A stretch of 50,398 nucleotides of DNA from assembly GCA_964545875.1 (NCBI GenBank), contig CAZJHH010000013.1, positions 1-50,398 on the forward strand. The letters are read 5' to 3'. This DNA is from DAIPKP01 sp964545875 (GTDB lineage Bacteria; Synergistota; Synergistia; Synergistales; Aminiphilaceae). The position numbers and the translations under genes were made by a program. Numbering within the stretch: the first letter of the stretch is position 1; every line of letters starts with the position of its first letter. The notes beneath the pieces are model-generated. The model saw only the letters and a list, made by a program, of their open reading frames with translations. It was not told the DNA's origin and did not search any database. Shown here piece after piece: positions 25,201 to 31,775 of this stretch.

Positions 25201-27709
25201 TGACCAGCGTTCCGTCGGCCTGGATGCCGCCGTAAGTGGTAACTACTTGGGCCCGGTCCCGGGCCTGCCAAAGGGTGCTGTTTGCGCTGTCTCCCGCGAG
25301 AAGAGTGGTGTTGCCTCCGAAAAGCTGGGTTGTTCCCGCGCTGGGGCTGAACACCACCTCCCGCCGCTCCGGGGTGCCGTCGGTATTGGTGACAGTGATG
25401 CGTCCGTTGTGGTGGCTTCCGTCATAGCCCGGAGTGTTGGTCGCATCGGTCCAGGCCGCATCGAGAATTCCCAGAGCATCTATTGCGGTTCGGATTTCCT
25501 CGATATTTTGTCCTCCCGCGATGGTGGCGTAGGCTTTGTTGTAATCCCGGGAGGCTCCGGTTACGTTTGGATCAGTGCGGGCCAAAATCTGGTTTCCTCC
25601 AAAGAGTTCCGTCACGGCGTTTCCGGCATTTTGGGTTACGCTCATTTCGTATCGGGCGGTAACGGTGGAGGTCCGAAGGTCGATTCTTCGCTCTCCTCCT
25701 CCGGGATTTACAAGCTGAAAAACGTTCCCGCTGGGATCGTTTAAAGTGTCAAGCCCAAAGGCTGTGCCTGCCGCGGCCTGAAGGGCACTCTGAATTTGAT
25801 CTATTCGCATGCCGCCGATGTTTACCGTGGTGGAATAGTTGTGGAGAACCACTCCACGGTTTGCCGAGGTTCCCGCCACCATAGCCAAATTTGCTATGTT
25901 TAATTCACGCTCGAAGGATTGTAAGTTTGCATCGTTTTCAACGAAAAGTCTGTGATTGTTCCCTCCCGCATTGTAAGAGTTGTTGATAGTAAGTTGACGC
26001 CTTCCCAATCCTGGGGCCGGATCTGGATCTAAGGCATTGAAGCTGATGTTGTATCCTGCTAGGGCTGCATTTATATTTCCTACAGCGGTAGTGATATCAT
26101 TTCCTCCCACATTTACCGTGTGTTCTCGCTCGTAATCCTGGAATGTTCCCGTTTGCGTAGCTCCCGAGGCCAAGTTTGCCACGGTCAGGCCGAGTTCATC
26201 GGGGCTCGCGGCATTATTTATAATCGTTATGGTTTCTCCAGGGATGTTGTTGGTTATCTCAATTTGCTTTTGATCACCCACGGTGTTTACCGATACCGCC
26301 ACATTCCAGCCGGCTCCGGTAAAAGCATTTTTCAATGCTATGGCAGCAAATTCGATATCTCGATTTCCTAAGGCTAAGGGAGGAACGGGAATAGTTCCGC
26401 CCCCGCTTCGCTGAATTTCCAGCTCCGCATCGTTTGCGGTCTGGAAAGTCGTATGCAGCGTGACGTCTTCTCCCGCCGCCGCCCGGTAGGTAAAACCCAC
26501 ATCGGCGGAAGCCGGCACTTCGGAACGGTAAGAAGTGACAAGGTTTATGTCGGAGTTCAGGGTGTCTCGAGCATCCACCGCATTTACCCGGAAGTGCGTC
26601 CATAGATTGGTGTCGAAATTGGGATCCGTGGATACCGAGACATCTCCTCCCGGAGCGTTGACGTTTACCGTGCCCCCTCCGGCCCCTCCGATATCCGTCC
26701 AGGCCAGGCTTGTCTGGGAGTTCACCGCCCCTCCCACGTTGGAGGCGGACATGGAAAGATCCACATCGCTTCGTCCCATGGGGTTTACCCGGTCGATGAT
26801 GTTGGTGCCGTTCACTCCTCCGGAGGAGCTTCCGTAATAGGCCATAAAGGGGGCTTCGTCCGCCACCCGCACCTGGTACTCCCCGTAGGGAAGAATATTC
26901 GGCAGGGCGCTGGCTTCCAGAGATTCCAAGCCTATATCTGGCCCAGGCGTTGTGGTTTCCACGCCGTTTCCGAAGTGATAGCTGATGCCCCCAAAGGGAA
27001 CCTCCCGGGTCTCCAGGCGGTACTGTCCCTCGATAAGATGGAGGCTCGAAAGGTTGGTGAGTCCGGAATAGGCTCCGCTCTCCGGGGAAAACTGAATTGC
27101 CTCGGATACGGTGCCGTGCTTCAGGTAGAAAATGTTGGATTTCCGTACTTCCCCCTCCCCGGCGGTGGGGGTGATGCGGAGAATGAAGTTCCCTTCGTTC
27201 ACCACATCCTGGCCGAAAATATCCTTGGATCGAAGAGAACCATCCACGAATATCTGTACATCCGCAGAATTGGTGCCCCACAACACCGAGGCACTGCCGT
27301 CGAGAAGCTTCTTTTTGTTGAACTGGGTAGTGGTGGCGATGCGGTTGATCTCTTCGGTGAGCTGGTTGATTTCATCCTGAATGTGTTTCCGGTCTGCATT
27401 GGTAAGGGTGTCGTTGGCGGACTGCACCGAAAGCTCCCGCATGCGCTGCAGAATGTCGTGAATGGATCCCAGGGCGCCCTCGGCGGTCTGGAGCAAAGAG
27501 GCACCGTCTTCGGCGTTGCGTACCGCCTGGTCCAGGCCGCGTACCTGGGCCCGCATCTTTTCACTTACCGCAAGCCCTGCCGCATCATCCGCCGCTGTGC
27601 TTATGCGAAGCCCCTCGGAAAGACGACGTACACTTTTTGCCAGGCTCCTCTCCAGAGACTTTGCCGTATTGGTGGCAAAAAGAGCGGGAATGTTGGAAAA
27701 TATGCGCAA
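22235..27709 (-). CDS. Giant flagellin (1824 residues)
   Basis: Residues 1-160 are a complete flagellin N-terminal D0/D1 region (NIPALFATNTAKSLERSLAK, LSEGLRISTAADDAAGLAVS, TTTQFNKKKLLDGSAS). The last 90 residues are the C-terminal D1/D0 (ASENLSAAESRIRDLDLAKE, then MMTQANQLPNNVLSLLQ). Both polymerisation ends are therefore intact. Between them lie over 1,300 beta-rich, Gly/Asn/Thr/Asp-rich residues. The last 330 residues as a whole resemble those of the second flagellin at 31776, including DANGKFLLDEP and IHLADNSSVLQIGANE. No HExxH metallopeptidase motif is present. The start is TTG, placed by alignment with the other flagellin and by AAGGGGGAAG upstream. It is read opposite to neighbouring flagellar genes. 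Confidence 0.93.
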   Translation of the reverse strand: MRIFSNIPALFATNTAKSLERSLAKSVRRLSEGLRISTAADDAAGLAVSEKMRAQVRGLDQAVRNAEDGASLLQTAEGALGSIHDILQRMRELSVQSANDTLTNADRKHIQDEINQLTEEINRIATTTQFNKKKLLDGSASVLWGTNSADVQIFVDGSLRSKDIFGQDVVNEGNFILRITPTAGEGEVRKSNIFYLKHGTVSEAIQFSPESGAYSGLTNLSSLHLIEGQYRLETREVPFGGISYHFGNGVETTTPGPDIGLESLEASALPNILPYGEYQVRVADEAPFMAYYGSSSGGVNGTNIIDRVNPMGRSDVDLSMSASNVGGAVNSQTSLAWTDIGGAGGGTVNVNAPGGDVSVSTDPNFDTNLWTHFRVNAVDARDTLNSDINLVTSYRSEVPASADVGFTYRAAAGEDVTLHTTFQTANDAELEIQRSGGGTIPVPPLALGNRDIEFAAIALKNAFTGAGWNVAVSVNTVGDQKQIEITNNIPGETITIINNAASPDELGLTVANLASGATQTGTFQDYEREHTVNVGGNDITTAVGNINAALAGYNISFNALDPDPAPGLGRRQLTINNSYNAGGNNHRLFVENDANLQSFERELNIANLAMVAGTSANRGVVLHNYSTTVNIGGMRIDQIQSALQAAAGTAFGLDTLNDPSGNVFQLVNPGGGERRIDLRTSTVTARYEMSVTQNAGNAVTELFGGNQILARTDPNVTGASRDYNKAYATIAGGQNIEEIRTAIDALGILDAAWTDATNTPGYDGSHHNGRITVTNTDGTPERREVVFSPSAGTTQLFGGNTTLLAGDSANSTLWQARDRAQVVTTYGGIQADGTLVNGTRTDWWWEGDDGTTNPLVGDANLPFTSISIPDTTDTIDLGVNDSWALFTSARSAGNHDVLDFRIRDGVTGSTYDSTALGSPNHGAQTYGGASMVFNDGVLDSAGAMFALPHYFRTGVGTFDSNASHVSFIDNGFDTIAGGTFGNVLRTAERYGAAGAGWDVAGTENDHWYAQEWYGDETSYYLGGKDPNTALGPNAIRVWRQENTNACILFTCTGNNTYHVEGEGYNRDGSRVEFEEDIDLNAHGAVDASNPLILNAGGGNGAIRFDAFAPSGLTLDDRFVVNVAARAGSTYENAAPGTPAGFISDAVVTIDADPWGLTGGLHRTMEYRFDAGAENSFYDANPSADPENRLRMLGFFVDPNNANNVTNTSTGELFLNVAASGFASGTQAGEGPGWTGMPYAVAEVNYQGKTIPEAGAVVNGFFFQDLQDGEGERDFLERIEYAVDETRNALLLFDVLDIHDGRVTMRIQGHVMDRDGNYQYVETETAHFGLTNANLSLLNSPDFQGLSFNHFDFTDVTRLREGDRFSISLVADGQSEWDPVTQRYAVDEIDLFGGDTDPGIYPISWRFFDGVLDNRETALRTYQVAPRISELGNTSYGGKVYDGTLNLTFEDFNGGTPTGDPGSDDTPRVVRDAALFDSVYREGIDGGVAHYYSPLRDIAQFWDANGKFLLDEPVSITISQGDREALLTLYGNDEVGDVLERLNQTLYGLAEGDLDLLMDDASKSKFATFTGYLNDRNSLDSVRGTMVLRSALAGKEGAYTLIGDDAILQALGFAVISEASENLYTVSVSDAHSDFTVASSLKVQGSEDLRGVWGDAVRLQFGSLLGINGIEYNQATGRFLLSNASQVIRKIHLADNSSVLQIGANEGEKLLLSLGAVDAGTLGIENLKVTSRQNASRAITRIDNAIHKVSRHRSQCGALVNRLGHATSALTVASENLSAAESRIRDLDLAKEMMEFTKLNILTQASISMMTQANQLPNNVLSLLQ

Positions 27710-27804
27710 TGAATCTTCCCCCTTGCAGGCGTACTATAATGTATGATAAGTAATGCCGAAGAATGCGGAAAAGCGTTTCTTCAGAAAGAGAAACTCCTCG
27801 GCTG

Positions 27805-27832
27805 GTATCGACATTTTTTATGATTATCTTTA
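27805..27832 (-). promoter_or_regulatory. Candidate sigma28 promoter of the giant flagellin gene
   Basis: Read on the minus strand: TAAA, 16 bases, GTCGATAC. It has the same spacing as the flgM promoter. It predicts a leader of roughly 90 bases containing a possible hairpin (GTTTCT/AGAAAC) and a purine-rich GGGGGA ribosome-binding site. Confidence 0.55.
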
Positions 27833-27895
27833 ATAATTATACCAAAAATCATGCCCTTTTTTAGGTGCTCTTTTCTCATTATTTTGCCGGGCAAT

Positions 27896-27903
27896 ACCGA
27901 TAC
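27896..27903 (+). promoter_or_regulatory. Sigma28-like -10 box ahead of fliW-csrA
   Basis: ACCGATAC, identical to the flgM -10, but with a poor -35 (TCAT at the expected spacing). A sigma70 alternative (TTGCCG, 16 bases, TAAAAG) overlaps it. Either would give a leader of about 120 bases. Confidence 0.4.
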
Positions 27904-27960
27904 AGTAAAAGATAGGCTGTACGTAAGATTTTCCCGAAATGCCGGAAAACGTCACTTCCT

Positions 27961-27968
27961 TACAAGGA
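27961..27968 (+). promoter_or_regulatory. Candidate CsrA-binding site in the fliW-csrA leader
   Basis: TACAAGGA matches the core of the CsrA consensus (UACARGGA) exactly. Two further GGAGG groups follow within 20 bases. It could allow CsrA to control its own operon. Confidence 0.35.
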
Positions 27969-28032
27969 ATCCTTCTGGAGGTGGAGGCTCCGGGGGCGTT
28001 GCATGCAAAAACTAGAGATAGAGGTGAACTCT

Positions 28033-28572
28033 GTGGCACAAATCGAGACCTCCCGTTTTGGAACACTTACCTACAATGAAGAAGACCTTCTGTTCTTTCC
28101 CCGAGGCATTCCGGGGTTTTCTACGCTTCTTCACTGGGTAGTTTCCGGAGAAGAAGAAAACCCCGTAAAATGGCTCCAGAGCGTGGACGATTCCCAGGTG
28201 GCTCTGCCCATCACGGCACCCCATTTGGTTTTTCCCGACTACAATGCGGTGATAACGAAGGATGAGCTGGAAGAACTGGAGAACCCCGCCACGGAACATC
28301 TTATCATCCTCGTGGTGCTTACCATTCCCCCGGAAAAAGCCTGGGATATGACGGCGAATCTCCGGGCTCCCATCGTGATCAACACCGTAAACCGAAGAGG
28401 AAAGCAGATCCTCCTGAACGAAGAGGATTATCCCATTCGGTTTTACTGCTTTTCCGAAGAAAAACGAGCCTTTTTTGCGGAAACTGCGGCGAGAAACCGT
28501 GCCGCCGAAGCGGAAGGGGAGGGTATCTCCGCATCGCCGGCTTCTGCGGGCTCCGAAGGGAACGGTTCCTGA
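28033..28572 (+). CDS. fliW: FliW, flagellar assembly factor and CsrA antagonist
   Basis: The product has 179 residues. The N-terminal region with SRFGTLTYNEEDLLFFPRGIPGF is the FliW signature. FliW binds either flagellin or CsrA; free FliW removes CsrA from flagellin mRNA. It is about 25 residues longer than usual because of an Ala/Glu/Ser-rich tail. I choose the GTG with GAGGTG 6 bases ahead, which gives the normal N-terminus; an ATG ten codons upstream is the alternative. csrA follows with the stop and start overlapping (TGATG). Confidence 0.9.
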   Translation: MAQIETSRFGTLTYNEEDLLFFPRGIPGFSTLLHWVVSGEEENPVKWLQSVDDSQVALPITAPHLVFPDYNAVITKDELEELENPATEHLIILVVLTIPPEKAWDMTANLRAPIVINTVNRRGKQILLNEEDYPIRFYCFSEEKRAFFAETAARNRAAEAEGEGISASPASAGSEGNGS

Positions 28573-28829
28573 TGCTGGTGCTCACCCGTAAAAAGGGGGA
28601 AATGCTCGCCATAGGAGAGGACATACTCATATCCGTGGTGGATGTCCGGGGCGATTCGGTACGCCTCGGCATCGAGGCTCCCAAGTCCATCCCCGTCTGG
28701 CGCAAAGAGGTGCTGGACGAAATCGTGGAGGAAAACCGCAAGGCCCTCCAGGGAACCCCTTCGGAGATAGTCAACAAGCTCTTCGATAAAGAGCCCGGCG
28801 GTTCGGACGATACGCGAAAAATTACATAA
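28572..28829 (+). CDS. csrA: CsrA, translational regulator
   Basis: The product has 85 residues. It starts MLVLTRKKGEMLAIGEDI and contains IEAPKSIPVWRKEV, holding the RNA-contacting arginine of the last strand. It binds GGA-containing hairpins near ribosome-binding sites and represses translation. Its tight coupling to fliW and proximity to two flagellin genes indicate the FliW-CsrA-flagellin feedback loop known from Bacillus subtilis. Candidate target sites lie ahead of the flagellin at 31776 and in its own operon leader. Confidence 0.95.
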   Translation: MLVLTRKKGEMLAIGEDILISVVDVRGDSVRLGIEAPKSIPVWRKEVLDEIVEENRKALQGTPSEIVNKLFDKEPGGSDDTRKIT

Positions 28830-28844
28830 AAAAAAGGTGCCCTC

Positions 28845-31637
28845 ATGAAGACAAAGAACGAACTTTTAGAGAAAAACCTGAAAATTCTCCAGATATTCCA
28901 ACCCAAGCTGGCGGAGCGACTCCGTAAGAGGCTCGAAGAAGTGGGGGATCTCTCTTCTCTGGTTTCTGTCAAGGAGACTGACCAGGGCCACTGGATTTCC
29001 GGTGCGGCGGGAACGGACATCCCCACGTTTTTCCAGAAAAAGGATGTCCCCCTTCCGGAGCTGGAGGCTCCCAAAAAAAAGAGCGCCGGGGATCTGCAGT
29101 GCGTTTTTTTCGTGTACGGCATCGGAGCGCCACCTCATCTCTTCCGGATTTTACGGAAGCTCCCTAAAAGCGCCCTGGCGGTGGTGGTGGTGGAGCCCTC
29201 TCTCGACCTTATCCTCCACACCTTTTCCCTTACCTCGGTCTATGCGGCGCTTCCTTTGGGATGCCGTATCTCTTTCTTTGCCTTCCCCGAACAGATGCTG
29301 GGACAGGAGGCTCTTGCGGTAAACGTGCGCCAGATGGGCACCTTTCTCGCCACCAGCGCCACGGTTATCCGCCATGCCGGAGAGGCTGAGGCCAACGGTA
29401 AAGCCATGGATGATCTGGAGCGGGAGCTTTGGCGCCTCCTTCGCCTTTCCATACAGCTTCTCGGCAACACGGCTGAAGATACCCTTGTAGGGGTTCGGAA
29501 TTTTGCATTAAATGTTCCTTGGATATTGAACAGTCCATGTGTCAGAGATTTTTCAGAGCTTTACGGTCGGCCGTGTATATGTGTTGCTTCCGGTCCCTCG
29601 TTGGAAAAAAATGTGCATCTTCTTAAAGAAATACAGGATAGATTTGTTATCATAGCAGCGGATACCGCAGTGAAGAAGCTCTTGTCTTTGGGAATTCGTC
29701 CTCATTTTGCCACATGTTTAGAGCGTTCCCAGGGAATGTATTTGAGAACGATTCGACCTCTTTTGGAAAAATTTGGCGAGGAGTGCAAGAACATTGTCCT
29801 AATTGCGGCCTTTGTCTGTACTCCCCAAGTTATAGCTCGTTGGCCTGGTCCAGTAAAAATTGTCGGAAAATCTGAACTGGCATTGGATTTATGGCTTGCA
29901 GGAGACTTAGTAGGAGGAGAACTCTTTCCTTGCGGGGCCTCCGTAGCACATGTAGCGTTCTCTCTTGCCAACGCTCTTCAAGCTTCCTCCATAGCACTTA
30001 TTGGTCAGGATCTTGCCTATGGAGAAGAAGGAGAGAGTCATGCGGAGGGTACTGCTCCGAAAAGTGCGATGGTGAGAGAACAGGAGCGGAGGAAATACCT
30101 TATCGAAGTTCCTGGGGTAAATGGGAAAAATGTGCAGACTCATGCGGTGTGGTTTTCTTTTCTCAGGATTTTTGAAAGTTTTGTTGGAAAAAGCAATGTC
30201 CCTGTGTATGACTGCTCTCAGGGAGGGGCTCTTATAGCGGGAACGCAGGTCTGTACTCTTGCAAGCTTTATTGAGGAAAAAGATGTAGATCTGGAGCCTT
30301 TCACTGCCGAAACATACGACTTGGCTCGTAAGGCCATCCAAAAACGAGACACTTCTCATGTTTCTCGTTCAATTCTTTCCGGTTTTGAGGAGAGATCGTT
30401 TAACATTGTAGAAAGATCCCTGGAGATTCTTGAAGAAATGGAGAGCCATGTTGTGGCGGTTTCCGAAACTCTCCTTCCTGCCCAACGACGCAATTATGCC
30501 CGACAGGCTGCTCTTCTTCTGGATAAACTGCATCTGGTGAACGCTCCTCTTGCTTTCATTGGTCAGAGTTATACAAGCCTTAGTGGTGAAACTTTTGTGA
30601 AAAGTCGCTCCATGGAAACTATGGAGCAGGTTTATCTTTGGAAAGAGACTTATTCTGAAATTATTGAGGGGCATCGTCTTATACTCCGTTTTTTCTCTCA
30701 ATGGTTTTTGTATGCATCCAAGGCGGTGCTCTGGTATGGAGAGACTCAAAATCGCAAAGAAGAGTTACTTTGTTCTTGGAATCAAGATGAGCTTGTTGGG
30801 GAAGCAGCCGATATTTTGCATAACTTTCGAAGCTTTCCCGAAGGCGAATTTTTAGGCTCAAAAGGAAGTGATACTCGGCTTGTACGATTGAATAACCTTC
30901 TCGCCAGGATGGATGAGTTCTATTTCTCAAAAGAAGATGGTGAGCTTTTGTGGCAGATGGCTCGGTTTCTCGAAAAACAGGGCCGGGGGGAGCGGGCTTG
31001 TCGTATGATTGCCGCTGCGCAAAAAGCTTTTGAAGGGCAAGCCCTTCCACGAGAGCAGATCATCGCATTTTTTCAGGATTCTGCCCGTATCCTCTCTAAA
31101 CCGGATTTGACGCATATCCCTCTTTTTCAGGAAGCTCTTTCAGTGGCTCGGAACCTTCTTCACTATGAGAGAGAAGATCTTTTTCAGGCCCTGGAAAGGG
31201 ATATCAAAAATGAATGGCGTAGTTACCTTGAAAATGCGAGGGATTCCCGAATTAGCATTGCCTGGGATGAAGTCCAGAGACTTCATCTTCTGGCGGATAT
31301 ATGCCTTGCGGGAGACGATTTTGGAGGCGCCCTCCGCTATATTTGGAGTCTTGTGCAGCGAGCTTATGTGGAGAAGGACGTTAGGGGGAAACGGTATATT
31401 CAATGGCTTTGTAAGCATCTGGAGATAGCTTTTAAGGCAGTCAGAGAAGAAGATTATATGGCTGGAGAGGATATTGTCAGGGAACTTGCGGCTTTTCCAG
31501 ATCCTCTCGCATTCTACCGGCCACTTATCTCGCCGGGGCTTCTAGGAATTTTCCAAGAGAGAGGGCTCAACCTTATGGAGGAAACAGCCGAAAAAGAGCA
31601 TAAGGTGTTTATCTTTGAAAGAGGCTGCGACGATTGA
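28845..31637 (+). CDS. Motility accessory factor (Maf, DUF115), probable flagellin nonulosonate transferase
   Basis: The product has 930 residues. The DUF115 core spans about residues 240-460: PCICVASGPSLEKNVHLL, then FVIIAADTAVKKLLSLGIRP, then ALIGQDLAYGEEGESHA. Maf proteins add pseudaminic or legionaminic acid to flagellin serine and threonine. An alpha-helical C-terminal half follows. Base composition changes sharply inside the gene: the first 215 codons are GC-rich like the neighbours, and the rest is AT-richer. It starts 15 bases after csrA with AAGGTG ahead and is followed by the flagellin gene. Transferase function is inferred from family and context. Confidence 0.88.
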   Translation: MKTKNELLEKNLKILQIFQPKLAERLRKRLEEVGDLSSLVSVKETDQGHWISGAAGTDIPTFFQKKDVPLPELEAPKKKSAGDLQCVFFVYGIGAPPHLFRILRKLPKSALAVVVVEPSLDLILHTFSLTSVYAALPLGCRISFFAFPEQMLGQEALAVNVRQMGTFLATSATVIRHAGEAEANGKAMDDLERELWRLLRLSIQLLGNTAEDTLVGVRNFALNVPWILNSPCVRDFSELYGRPCICVASGPSLEKNVHLLKEIQDRFVIIAADTAVKKLLSLGIRPHFATCLERSQGMYLRTIRPLLEKFGEECKNIVLIAAFVCTPQVIARWPGPVKIVGKSELALDLWLAGDLVGGELFPCGASVAHVAFSLANALQASSIALIGQDLAYGEEGESHAEGTAPKSAMVREQERRKYLIEVPGVNGKNVQTHAVWFSFLRIFESFVGKSNVPVYDCSQGGALIAGTQVCTLASFIEEKDVDLEPFTAETYDLARKAIQKRDTSHVSRSILSGFEERSFNIVERSLEILEEMESHVVAVSETLLPAQRRNYARQAALLLDKLHLVNAPLAFIGQSYTSLSGETFVKSRSMETMEQVYLWKETYSEIIEGHRLILRFFSQWFLYASKAVLWYGETQNRKEELLCSWNQDELVGEAADILHNFRSFPEGEFLGSKGSDTRLVRLNNLLARMDEFYFSKEDGELLWQMARFLEKQGRGERACRMIAAAQKAFEGQALPREQIIAFFQDSARILSKPDLTHIPLFQEALSVARNLLHYEREDLFQALERDIKNEWRSYLENARDSRISIAWDEVQRLHLLADICLAGDDFGGALRYIWSLVQRAYVEKDVRGKRYIQWLCKHLEIAFKAVREEDYMAGEDIVRELAAFPDPLAFYRPLISPGLLGIFQERGLNLMEETAEKEHKVFIFERGCDD

Positions 31638-31718
31638 TCATTAAAGAAGGGGGTGTTGCGGAAAAACCAGGGTAATCCGAGTATTTTAAGCGGTTATGGT
31701 GTATCAAAGTAGATGTTT

Positions 31719-31747
31719 TAAAAAGGTCGGGCAGGGAAGCCCGATGC
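31719..31747 (+). promoter_or_regulatory. Possible sigma28 promoter of the 776-residue flagellin
   Basis: TAAA, 17 bases, CCCGATGC: a weaker match than those of flgM and the giant flagellin. If used, the hairpin at 31727-31744 would be promoter DNA rather than RNA, so the two readings are partly exclusive. Confidence 0.35.
31727..31744 (+). promoter_or_regulatory. Hairpin with AGGGAA loop upstream of flagellin (possible CsrA site 1)
   Basis: A perfect 6-base-pair stem, TCGGGC with GCCCGA, presents the six-base loop AGGGAA. A GGA in a hairpin loop is the preferred CsrA target. It lies 31 bases before the start codon, comparable to the upstream CsrA site of B. subtilis hag. Confidence 0.4.
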
Positions 31748-31757
31748 AGCACACCAC

Positions 31758-31767
31758 ACAAGGAGGT
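31758..31767 (+). promoter_or_regulatory. CsrA-type site overlapping the flagellin ribosome-binding site
   Basis: ACAAGGAGGT contains the ribosome-binding sequence AGGAGG, 9 bases before the ATG. It matches the CsrA consensus ACARGGAUGU at nine of ten positions. Binding here would block translation. Confidence 0.5.
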
Positions 31768-31775
31768 ATATTGCT

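Noticed and set aside
23732..25744. A 670-codon plus-strand frame opposite the giant flagellin
   Set aside because: It is a shadow of the flagellin reading frame. No ribosome-binding site, promoter or recognisable domain supports it.
22235..27709. Giant flagellin as a flagellinolysin (protease in the variable domain)
   Set aside because: No HExxH motif occurs anywhere in the translated protein.
27735..27740. TATAAT on the plus strand upstream of fliW
   Set aside because: No matching -35, and it lies almost 300 bases before fliW in the giant-flagellin leader.
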